Source: Gemmatimonadota bacterium (lineage in GTDB: Bacteria > Gemmatimonadota > Gemmatimonadetes > Longimicrobiales > Gaopeijiaceae). Taken from it: a DNA stretch of 33,601 bases. Positions within the stretch are counted from its first letter, which is position 1, and every line of letters starts with the position of its first letter. The DNA is taken from contig SKSR01000216.1 in NCBI GenBank assembly GCA_007122885.1, positions 1 through 33,601 of the forward strand. The letters run 5' to 3'. Both the position numbers and the translations under genes were made by a program. Shown here in pieces: positions 1 through 6,344 of this stretch. The notes beneath the pieces were generated by a model, which was not told where the DNA came from, made no database searches, and saw only the letters and a program-made list of their open reading frames with translations.

Positions 1-560
1 CCCTCGAATCGGAGATCCACCACGTAATTCCCGTTGTCCGTGACGAAAGGTTGTCCATCCTCCCGCGTCCGAATCTCGGGATGCGCTCCCAGCGACCGGA
101 AATAGGGAAGGTGCGCCGACCAGCCGAAGGGAACCACCTCCACGGGAAGTGGCTTCGTCTCCCCGAGCATCCGGACCAGCTTCCCTTCGTCGGCGATGAC
201 CAGGAACCGCCCCGCGGCCTGGGCCACGATCTTTTCCCGTAGAAGAGCCCCACCCAGGCCCTTCACCAGGTCCAGGTTGGGCGCCACTTCATCCGCCCCG
301 TCCACAGCCAGGGAGACCTCCACCCCCTCCCTCAGATCCACCAGGGGTATTTTCTCCGCCACGGCTACGGCCCGGGTCCACTCGGAGGTCGGCACCCCCT
401 CCACGTGGGTCAAGGAACCTGATCGGATACGCTCGCCGAGAGCCCGGAGGAAATGGCGGACGGTGGAGCCCGTCCCCAGGCCCAGCACCATGCCGTCCTC
501 GACCCTCTCCGCCGCTTTCCGGCCCACGAGCTCCTTCGCCTCCTCGGCCCCCCGGATCAT
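1..560 (-). CDS. rpiA: Ribose-5-phosphate isomerase A, C-terminus cut by window edge
   Basis: Interconverts ribose 5-phosphate and ribulose 5-phosphate in the non-oxidative pentose phosphate pathway (cytosol). It is absent from the ORF track because it runs off the window. Translating the minus strand from the ATG at 560 gives 186 codons with RpiA hallmarks: GLGTGSTVRHF (about residues 27-37, phosphate loop), AVDGADEV (about 85-92, catalytic aspartates) and KGLGGALLREK (about 100-110, catalytic Lys and Glu). RpiA is usually about 220-235 aa, so roughly the last 40 residues lie outside. GGAG about 8 bases upstream supports the start. The gene diverges from the aroF leader region. The ORF-track entries at 289..837 and 557..769 are shadows. 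Confidence 0.93.
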   Translation of the reverse strand, partial: MIRGAEEAKELVGRKAAERVEDGMVLGLGTGSTVRHFLRALGERIRSGSLTHVEGVPTSEWTRAVAVAEKIPLVDLREGVEVSLAVDGADEVAPNLDLVKGLGGALLREKIVAQAAGRFLVIADEGKLVRMLGETKPLPVEVVPFGWSAHLPYFRSLGAHPEIRTREDGQPFVTDNGNYVVDLRFE

Positions 561-743
561 CGCGTCTTCTCCATGATGCCCGCTCTCTTCGCCCCCCGAC
601 CGCCGTAGGCCCTGGCGCTTGCCCTTTCCGCAGGTCGTTCCCGGCCGGAGCCATTCCCCGGCGGGCCTGGAACCCTGTGGAACCGCCCGGCACCGAATCT
701 ACCCCCGCCCCAAGGGGCAGGCCAGGGAGGGAACGCCCCGGCC

Positions 744-772
744 TTGACATAGGGTGGAACTTCGGACACTCT
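744..772 (+). promoter_or_regulatory. Candidate promoter for the aroF leader transcript
   Basis: A perfect -35 (TTGACA, 744-749) is followed after 17 bases by CACTCT (767-772). The -10 is a weak match but keeps the two most conserved positions, A2 and T6. Transcription should start near 779-781, on or next to the ATG of the small leader ORF, so the leader could be translated from a leaderless end. The same layout occurs at 12877-12905. This is inferred from sequence only. Confidence 0.5.
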
Positions 773-780
773 CCGATACC

Positions 781-864
781 ATGTTCAAGCTCGGCGCATC
801 GACCTACGCCCCCGTCTATTCGTATCCGCTCCCCCACGGGAGAAGCGGAGGGTCCGGCGTGTAG
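781..864 (+). CDS. Putative Tyr-rich leader peptide upstream of aroF (27 aa)
   Basis: An ORF of 27 codons plus TAG, too short for the ORF track. The peptide reads MFKLGASTYAPVYSYPLPHG and continues RSGGSGV. It has Tyr at codons 9, 13 and 15 and Phe at codon 2. There is no Shine-Dalgarno sequence, but the candidate start site falls at the ATG. A hairpin (826-848, CCGCT...AGCGG) begins right after Tyr codon 15, and a perfect intrinsic terminator starts 31 bases after the stop. This order (control codons, competing hairpin, terminator, aromatic-pathway gene) is that of a ribosome-mediated attenuator. Coding by chance remains possible because the ORF is short. Confidence 0.5.
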   Translation: MFKLGASTYAPVYSYPLPHGRSGGSGV

Positions 865-894
865 AAGCGTTCGAAGCGAACACGGCGTGCTTTC

Positions 895-932
895 AGCGGC
901 TCCCGGATCACTCCGGGGGCCGCTTTTTTTTC
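895..932 (+). terminator. Intrinsic terminator in the aroF leader (probable attenuator)
   Basis: A 13-bp stem (895-907 with 912-924, one G-U pair) closes a TCAC loop and runs into nine T residues (924-932). It lies about 38 bases before the aroF start, so it would stop transcription before aroF unless disrupted. A segment inside the leader ORF (851-857, GGTCCGG) can pair with 903-909 over seven pairs (one G-U) and would break the terminator stem, making it a candidate antiterminator. A plain terminator for an upstream transcript is the alternative, but no upstream plus-strand gene is visible. Confidence 0.85.
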
Positions 933-970
933 ATCATCACGAGGGCGATCCGCCCTGCAGGAGAACCGAC

Positions 971-2050
971 ATGATCATCGTGACGCGACCTGATGCCACG
1001 GAGGAGGACATCGATCGGATCCGCGAGAGAGTGGAGGCCTTGGGGGTCCGAACCCATCTCTCCCGGGGAGCGCACCACTGCGTCATCGGGTGTGTGGGCG
1101 ACGAAGAGCCCGTAGCCGAGCTCCCCCTCCGCTCCATGCCCGGGGTGGAAGCCGTCCACCCGGTCATGAAGCCCTACAAGCTCGCCGCTCGTGAGTTCGT
1201 GGCGGAGCCCACGGAGATCCCACTGGGCGACGGGGTGGTGGGAGGCTCCCGGTTCACGGTGGTGGCCGGCCCCTGCTCCGTGGAAGGTCGGGAGATGCTG
1301 TCCGCCACGGCGAAAGCCGTTCGAGACGCGGGAGCCCACGCCCTCCGAGGCGGAGCGTTCAAGCCGCGTACGTCCCCCTACTCGTTCCGGGGCCTGGGGA
1401 TGGAAGGTTTGGAGCTCCTGGCCGAGGTCCGCCGGGAGGACGGGCTCCCCGTGGTCACGGAGGTGATGGATACCCGCCAGGTCGAGGTGGTGGCCGAGCA
1501 CGCCGACCTCCTTCAGATCGGCGCCCGAAACATGCAGAACTTCGCCCTCCTATCGGAAGTCGGCAGGGTGCAACGCCCCGTCCTCCTCAAGCGCGGAATG
1601 TCGGCCACCGTCGAGGATCTGGTCCTGGCGGCGGAATACGTCATGCGGCAGGGGAACACCCATGTGATCCTCTGCGAACGCGGAATCCGAACCTTCGAGA
1701 CCGCCACGAGGAATACGATGGACTTGGGGGCGATTCCCATCCTCAAACGGGAAACGCACTTGCCGGTTCTGGCCGATCCCAGCCACGCAGGCGGGCTTCG
1801 TGAGCTGGTGGCCCCCCTGGGCTACGGAGCCGCCGCCGCCGGCGCGGACGGGCTCATGGTGGAGGTGCACCCCGAACCTGCAGCCGCACTGTCGGACGGC
1901 GACCAGTCGTTGACTTTCCCGGGGTTCCGGAGCTTCATGGAGGGTCTGGAGAGGTTCGTGGTGGCCGCCGGACGGACGCTTCGGGATGGGGTGGAGCATG
2001 CCGCTCCGCCGGAATCGGAGAAGGCAGGGGCTCCGGCCACCACGGCGTGA
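971..2050 (+). CDS. aroF: 3-deoxy-7-phosphoheptulonate (DAHP) synthase, type I-beta with N-terminal regulatory domain
   Basis: Condenses phosphoenolpyruvate and erythrose 4-phosphate to DAHP, the first step of the shikimate pathway. The 359-aa product has an N-terminal ferredoxin-like domain (about residues 1-75), as in the Thermotoga maritima enzyme, where it mediates inhibition by Phe and Tyr. The catalytic barrel follows, with VAGPCSVE (98-105), GGAFKPRTSPYSF (127-139, PEP binding) and LADPSHAGG (metal-binding His). A tail of about 30 residues ending in PATTA extends beyond the family core. I chose ATG 971 over the track start at 677 because AGGAG lies just upstream and homology begins at MIIV. 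Expression is probably controlled by the leader attenuator. It converges on argR. Confidence 0.95.
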   Translation: MIIVTRPDATEEDIDRIRERVEALGVRTHLSRGAHHCVIGCVGDEEPVAELPLRSMPGVEAVHPVMKPYKLAAREFVAEPTEIPLGDGVVGGSRFTVVAGPCSVEGREMLSATAKAVRDAGAHALRGGAFKPRTSPYSFRGLGMEGLELLAEVRREDGLPVVTEVMDTRQVEVVAEHADLLQIGARNMQNFALLSEVGRVQRPVLLKRGMSATVEDLVLAAEYVMRQGNTHVILCERGIRTFETATRNTMDLGAIPILKRETHLPVLADPSHAGGLRELVAPLGYGAAAAGADGLMVEVHPEPAAALSDGDQSLTFPGFRSFMEGLERFVVAAGRTLRDGVEHAAPPESEKAGAPATTA

Positions 2051-2076
2051 CCGGGACGGACTGGGAGGCCGGAGAG

Positions 2077-2103
2077 CTCCCGGCGGAGAGGATCCGCCGG
2101 GGG
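2077..2103. terminator. Strong hairpin between convergent aroF and argR
   Basis: CTCCCGGCGGA and TCCGCCGGGGG form an 11-bp stem with one G-T pair and a GAGGA loop, placed between the two stop codons. There is no T-run on either strand, so it would be a U-poor hairpin terminator or an mRNA 3'-end stabiliser for both genes. The structure is visible; the function is inferred. Confidence 0.45.
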
Positions 2104-2114
2104 CGACGGGCCGG

Positions 2115-2579
2115 CTATTCCTTCCGGGGTTCCCACCGGGCGATGGTTTCGATACGCCTCTGGACGCGGGGCAAGTGCTCGGGATCCCGGAGGATGACGA
2201 GGATCGTATCGTGACCGGCCAGGGTCCCCAACACTTCCGGCCAGCCCTCCCAATCCAATCCGAGGGCCACCGCCTGGGCGCCGCCGGTCATGGTGCGGAT
2301 CACCAGGAGGTTTCCGCTGCCCTCGGAGGAGATGTAGAGGGTCGGGAGGAGGGTCTCCAGAGGAGGGGTGTTCTCCCACTCCTCCGGCAGGGTGTAATAC
2401 GGGTGTCCTTCGGCGCCCGGGATCTTCACCAGCCGGAGTTCCCGGATGTCGCGGGAAAGGGTGGCCTGGGTAACGTCGATCCCCTTCTTCAGGAGCAACT
2501 CCCGGAGCGCTTCTTGGCTGCCCACTCTGTGCGAGCGGATGATCTCCAGGATCGCGGCCTGCCTCTCCTGCTTCGCCAC
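2115..2579 (-). CDS. argR: Arginine repressor, ArgR family
   Basis: Hexameric transcription regulator of arginine biosynthesis and catabolism with arginine as corepressor. The 154-aa product has an N-terminal winged helix (about 1-70, with TQATLSRDIRELRLVKI as recognition region) and a C-terminal oligomerisation and ligand domain (about 85-154). The track ORF 2115..2999 is an extension through the thioredoxin gene; homology starts at the GTG at 2579, 11 bases after the thioredoxin stop. The two genes are therefore probably cotranscribed. In the ligand motif, GTIAGDDT of E. coli reads GTLAGHDT here: the first of the two arginine-contacting aspartates is His. No classical ARG box is visible in the flanking spacers. 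Confidence 0.92.
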   Translation of the reverse strand: MAKQERQAAILEIIRSHRVGSQEALRELLLKKGIDVTQATLSRDIRELRLVKIPGAEGHPYYTLPEEWENTPPLETLLPTLYISSEGSGNLLVIRTMTGGAQAVALGLDWEGWPEVLGTLAGHDTILVILRDPEHLPRVQRRIETIARWEPRKE

Positions 2580-2590
2580 CGAGCCGCCCC

Positions 2591-3037
2591 TCACGCCACC
2601 TTCTCCACCAGGTCGTTCAGAACCTCGGGCTCCACCCCCAGGCTTCTTCCCTCCTCCTTTCCTTCCCGAAGAAGCAGCACCGTGGGCACGCTGTGCACCC
2701 CGTATTCGGTGACCCACTCGGGGGCTCGATCGGTGTCCAACTTGACCACGAGGATCCGGCCGGCCCACCGTCGGGCCAACTCCGCCAGGGTCGGATCGAG
2801 CCACTTGCACGGCCCACACCACTCCGCGTAGAAGTCCAGCAGGACCGGAACGGGCGAGCGAACCACGGTCGTCTCGAAGTCCTCCGAGTCCACGGGCACC
2901 GGCCGGTCCACCGGAAGGTCCGCCCCACATCCGGGACATTCGGTGGTCCGGCGTCCCGGGGAGAGGAGCACCGATCCTCGCTCGAGACAGCTGGGGCAAC
3001 GAAGCTGGAGGGTGCGGCTGGGTTCGGCTTGGGACAC
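2591..3037 (-). CDS. trxC: Thioredoxin 2-type protein with N-terminal zinc ribbon
   Basis: Cytosolic protein-disulfide reductase. The 148-aa product starts with a four-cysteine zinc ribbon (CPSC at 14-17, CPGC at 34-37), followed by a thioredoxin fold with active site WCGPCK (73-78) and the cis-Pro segment VHSVPT. This matches TrxC (Trx2), whose zinc ribbon is linked to oxidative-stress resistance. The start is GTG at 3037, with AGGA about 9 bases upstream. The gene is first in a probable trxC-argR unit and diverges from the dehydratase gene across a palindrome-rich spacer. Confidence 0.92.
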   Translation of the reverse strand: MSQAEPSRTLQLRCPSCLERGSVLLSPGRRTTECPGCGADLPVDRPVPVDSEDFETTVVRSPVPVLLDFYAEWCGPCKWLDPTLAELARRWAGRILVVKLDTDRAPEWVTEYGVHSVPTVLLLREGKEEGRSLGVEPEVLNDLVEKVA

Positions 3038-3094
3038 AGGGCTTTATCCTGCTGGAGCTGAGTTGCCACGGAACCGGGGAATGCCATCGACAGA

Positions 3095-3201
3095 TGGTCC
3101 CGGACCACGGGATCCCGTGAAGCTATGGAAGACATTGGTCGAAATCCAGGGACTCAAGCCCCTGTGCACCCGATCCGGTGAACCCTAGCTTCCGGGTGCA
3201 C
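3095..3201. promoter_or_regulatory. Palindrome cluster in the divergent trxC / dehydratase spacer
   Basis: The 207-base spacer between two divergent genes holds three separate dyads. They are TGGTCC-C-GGACCA (3095-3107), the perfect 14-mer CACGGGATCCCGTG (3106-3119) and a 9-bp inverted repeat GTGCACCCG / CGGGTGCAC (3164-3172, 3193-3201) with a 20-base gap. They could be repressor sites or mRNA hairpins. No convincing -35/-10 pair was seen for either gene, and the dyads do not resemble an ARG box. Confidence 0.4.
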
Positions 3202-3244
3202 GTCCGCTCCGGATGCCAGACACGCTCCCAATCACCGTCTACCC

Positions 3245-4246
3245 ATGGAAGCCCAACGAGATCGAGCCGAAGCCCTGGAACGGCTCCTGGACAAGATTCC
3301 CCAGGCCGCCGCTCGAATCCGGGGACGCGTCCATCGGACTCCCCTTCTTTCGTCGCGAACCCTCGGGTCCATGGTCCGAGCCCCGGTTCACCTGAAGGCG
3401 GAGAACCTTCAGAAGACCGGATCCTTCAAGGTACGTGGGGCCCTTCACCGGGTTTCGACGCTGACGGAGGAGGAGCGGCGCCGGGGAGTGGTGAGTGTGT
3501 CGGCAGGCAATCACGCCCAGGCACTGGCCTGGGCGGCCGGGGCCGAGCAGGTTCCCGCCACTCTGGTCATGCCCGCCTCCGCCTCGCAAACGAAGGTCGA
3601 CGCCGTCCGGGCCTACGGTGCCCGAGCCCTCCTGCACGGGGATGTCTTCCAGGCGTTCGAGAAGGCGCTCGAGCTGGAACGACGGGAGGGACTCGTCTTC
3701 GTCCACCCGTTCGACGAACCGGACGTGGTAGCGGGACAGGGCACGGTCGGTCTGGAGATCGCCGAGGATCTCCAGGAGGTGGAAACCGTGGTCGTGCCGG
3801 TGGGCGGCGGGGGCCTGCTGGCCGGCACCGCGGCGGCCCTGAAGGGGCGAGGCTCGGGACCCCGCATCGTGGGGGTGGAGCCGGAAGGGGCGGCCTCCCT
3901 CCATGCGAGCCTGCGAGCCGGCCGAGCCGTTCGTCTGGACCGGGTGGACACGGTGGCCGATGGACTCGCGCCCCCCATGGCCGGCACGCTGGCCCTGGAG
4001 GCGGCCGAAGAGTGGGTGGACGAGGTGGTCCTGGTGACCGACGACGAGATCCGAGACGCCATGCGCTTCATCCTGAGCCGGGCCAAGCTCCTGACCGAGC
4101 CCGCCGGAGCGGCCGGGGTCGCCGGGCTTCTCTCAGGCAGGATCACCGGAGCGCTGGAGGGCCCGGTGGTGGCGATCCTGTCCGGGGGCAACGTGGACCC
4201 CACCCTCCTGAGAGAGATCCTGGCCGAACCGGACCCGCGAGGATAG
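3245..4246 (+). CDS. Threonine/serine dehydratase-like PLP enzyme (fold type II)
   Basis: By family, it removes water and ammonia from threonine or serine to give 2-oxobutyrate or pyruvate, using pyridoxal phosphate. The 333-aa product has KTGSFKVRGA (PLP lysine), SAGNHAQALAWAA, the phosphate-binding glycine loop PVGGGGLLAGT and LSGGNVD near the C-terminus. It lacks the C-terminal ACT-like domain of biosynthetic IlvA, so it resembles the short catabolic TdcB type. There is no clear Shine-Dalgarno sequence before the ATG at 3245. It ends 4 bases before egtC and is probably cotranscribed with it. This raises the possibility of a beta-elimination role in ergothioneine synthesis (see findings). 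The general family is secure; the substrate is not. Confidence 0.85.
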   Translation: MEAQRDRAEALERLLDKIPQAAARIRGRVHRTPLLSSRTLGSMVRAPVHLKAENLQKTGSFKVRGALHRVSTLTEEERRRGVVSVSAGNHAQALAWAAGAEQVPATLVMPASASQTKVDAVRAYGARALLHGDVFQAFEKALELERREGLVFVHPFDEPDVVAGQGTVGLEIAEDLQEVETVVVPVGGGGLLAGTAAALKGRGSGPRIVGVEPEGAASLHASLRAGRAVRLDRVDTVADGLAPPMAGTLALEAAEEWVDEVVLVTDDEIRDAMRFILSRAKLLTEPAGAAGVAGLLSGRITGALEGPVVAILSGGNVDPTLLREILAEPDPRG

Positions 4247-4250
4247 GACC

Positions 4251-5063
4251 GTGTGTCGAATGGTGGGATACCTGGGCCCGGCCCGCTCCCCGGCCGACCT
4301 CCTCTTCCACGGGACACACTCCCTGGAGCACCAGAGCCACAGCCCCCGAGAGCTCCTCCACGGCACGGTCAATGTGGACGGCTACGGGGTCGCCTGGTAT
4401 CCCGAGGACCCTCCCGGGGCCGGTGCGCCCGTAAGAATCGCCGAAGCTCGTCCCATCTGGCACGACCCCGACCTGGAGCCGCTTCTCCGGACGGTGCGAG
4501 CACGTGCCGCATTGGCCGCGATCCGGAACACGACCCCCGGCATCCCGACGGACCGAACCGGGGTGGCGCCCCTCACATCGGGACCGTGGGCCTTCGTGCT
4601 CAACGGATTCATCCAGGACTTTCGGCGAACGCTCATGCGGCCGCTCCACTCCCTCCTCCCGAACCCGGTCTACCAGCAGCTTCAGGGAGGTTCGGACACG
4701 GAAGCCCTCTTCCTCCTCTTGCAGACGGGCCTCCGAGAAGGGCTGAGCCTTTCCGAGGCCACGGCCAGGGTGGTCCACCGAACGCTCGAATTGGGTGACG
4801 GAGAAGGGCTCGAGATTCAACTGAACATGCTTACCTGCGACGGACGAACCCTCGTGGCCACCCGGGCGGGAACGGAAGAAGAACAGAACTCCCTGTACGT
4901 TCGCAATTCCGGCTTCTCGGAAGGCGATGGTGGGTTCATCGTGGCATCCGAAGCGCTGGACGACGAATCGGGTTGGCAGCCGGTGCCCCCGGGAACGCTG
5001 GTGACCTCAACCCTGGACGGTGGAGCCCGGATCGAGCCCCTGGCCTCCATCGACGACGGCTGA
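4251..5063 (+). CDS. egtC: Ergothioneine biosynthesis amidohydrolase EgtC
   Basis: Class II glutamine-amidotransferase-fold hydrolase that removes glutamate from gamma-glutamyl-hercynylcysteine sulfoxide. The 270-aa product starts MCRMVGYLG. Cys2 would be the N-terminal nucleophile after Met removal, which supports the GTG start at 4251 (GTG TGT CGA). Other visible segments are VDGYGVAWY, the IRNTTPG loop, FVLNGFIQDF and GGSDTEALF, all typical of the Ntn amidotransferase fold. It directly follows the dehydratase gene. Its last 57 bases overlap the end of egtA on the other strand. Together with egtB, egtD and egtA this identifies the actinobacterial-type pathway. Confidence 0.92.
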   Translation: MCRMVGYLGPARSPADLLFHGTHSLEHQSHSPRELLHGTVNVDGYGVAWYPEDPPGAGAPVRIAEARPIWHDPDLEPLLRTVRARAALAAIRNTTPGIPTDRTGVAPLTSGPWAFVLNGFIQDFRRTLMRPLHSLLPNPVYQQLQGGSDTEALFLLLQTGLREGLSLSEATARVVHRTLELGDGEGLEIQLNMLTCDGRTLVATRAGTEEEQNSLYVRNSGFSEGDGGFIVASEALDDESGWQPVPPGTLVTSTLDGGARIEPLASIDDG

Positions 5064-6344
5064 GTCCGAGCTCTCGGTCGTCCCCCCCCCTCGCTGATCG
5101 GAGGTGGCGTCCCAGCCGTCCCGACCCCTTGCCGTGTACCTGGCTGCGAACTCCCGGGCCACCTCCAGCGATGCCCCGTCGACCACATCCGGCAGATCCG
5201 CGGCACCCTCCAGGGCCAATCCCCACACCTCCTCGGCCAGGGCTGCGAGCTCCGGGTCCTCCATCCCGGCCCGGCCCGCCCGGGCCATCAGGTCATCGGA
5301 AGGAGCCGGAAGGAGGTCCTGTGCTCGCGCTCGCGCCTCCGGGTGGTATAGGACGCCCACCAGGAACACGAGGGGCGCCGCCAGTAGCTCCGGGGGAAGT
5401 GCGTCCACCGAGCGAAGTTCCAGGTACCCTCGTGGCCGAACCTCCGGGAAGAGGGTAGTGAGATGGGCTCGCCAATCGTCCAGGTCCGCCCTCCCCTCCT
5501 CCACGACCTCCCGGAAGGAGGGAGGAGGTGAGCTTTCCGAGAGGAGGAAGGCCGGGGCGTCCAATGCGGCTTCGAGGTAACGAGCCACCGGGTCCCCTTC
5601 CCTGGCCCACCAGATTCCGGTGCGACCAGGATCCAGGTGCCGCCACTGATGGGCCCTGTAGTTCCGGTGACCCGTTTCGGTCCCCTCGTGCATTCTGGAG
5701 TTGGCGAACACCGCCGTCGTGATGGGAGCCAGGGCGTTGGCCAGCGCCCACTGGGTCGGCCAGGGGTCCACCCAATCCAGGTTCACGTGAACCGCCGCCG
5801 TCTGCCGCATCATCCGGCGACCCCAAGGGCCGATCCTGGAAAGGTGCCGGTCCATCCGGAGGTAGCGCTCGCCATGAACCTGCAGGCTGGCCTCCTCCTT
5901 CCGCGTGAGCGGATCCATTCCACGGTAGATCAGTCGGATCCCCCGCTCCTGCGCCTCCCTATCCAGCTCGGTCAGATCCCTGTGGGCACGCTCCAGGAGC
6001 TCCCACACTCCGGCCGATGGGGTGGAGACCCACTCCACCTGACCGCCCGGCTCGAAAGCGATCCGGTCGCCGCTCTCGGTCCGAAACCCGGGAATCGATT
6101 CGGAGGACGTGTCCTGCCAGCGCCGCTTGTCCGCGAGGGCTCGGACCGCGTCGAGGGTTCCCCGCCCGTCGGTCGAGACCAGGTCGGCGGCTCCGTGGCG
6201 CTCCAGGTCGAGGGCCAACGCTTCCACCTCGACTCCGACTCTCAGTCGGCCGGAATCGGGTTCGACACAAGCCTCCCTTCCCCCGGGAAAAGCCACTTCC
6301 CGAAGGTGCGCGGCCAACGCCTCGGGTATCAGGCCTCCAGCCAC
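5007..6344 (-). CDS. egtA: Glutamate-cysteine ligase EgtA
   Basis: ATP-dependent ligase forming gamma-glutamylcysteine, the sulfur donor for EgtB in the mycobacterial ergothioneine route. The 445-aa length fits the family. RVGVEVEALAL (about residues 35-45) matches the Glu-rich motif of GCS2-type ligases. MMRQTAAVHVNLDW lies in the substrate-binding region, and RGYLELRSVDALP follows near the C-terminal third. The start is GTG at 6344 inside the end of egtD (16-base overlap), with GGGGA close upstream; a slightly later start cannot be excluded. The C-terminal tail (SDQRGGGTTESSDSA...) is low complexity and overlaps the end of egtC. It is last in an egtB-egtD-egtA operon. Confidence 0.9.
   Translation of the reverse strand: MAGGLIPEALAAHLREVAFPGGREACVEPDSGRLRVGVEVEALALDLERHGAADLVSTDGRGTLDAVRALADKRRWQDTSSESIPGFRTESGDRIAFEPGGQVEWVSTPSAGVWELLERAHRDLTELDREAQERGIRLIYRGMDPLTRKEEASLQVHGERYLRMDRHLSRIGPWGRRMMRQTAAVHVNLDWVDPWPTQWALANALAPITTAVFANSRMHEGTETGHRNYRAHQWRHLDPGRTGIWWAREGDPVARYLEAALDAPAFLLSESSPPPSFREVVEEGRADLDDWRAHLTTLFPEVRPRGYLELRSVDALPPELLAAPLVFLVGVLYHPEARARAQDLLPAPSDDLMARAGRAGMEDPELAALAEEVWGLALEGAADLPDVVDGASLEVAREFAARYTARGRDGWDATSDQRGGGTTESSDSAVVDGGQGLDPGSTVQG

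Noticed and set aside
677-970. N-terminal extension of DAHP synthase in the ORF track
   Set aside because: The extension runs through the terminator and leader, is not family-like, and a ribosome site sits just before ATG 971.
2580-2999. N-terminal extension of ArgR in the ORF track
   Set aside because: It is an alternative frame of the thioredoxin gene; ArgR homology begins at GTG 2579.
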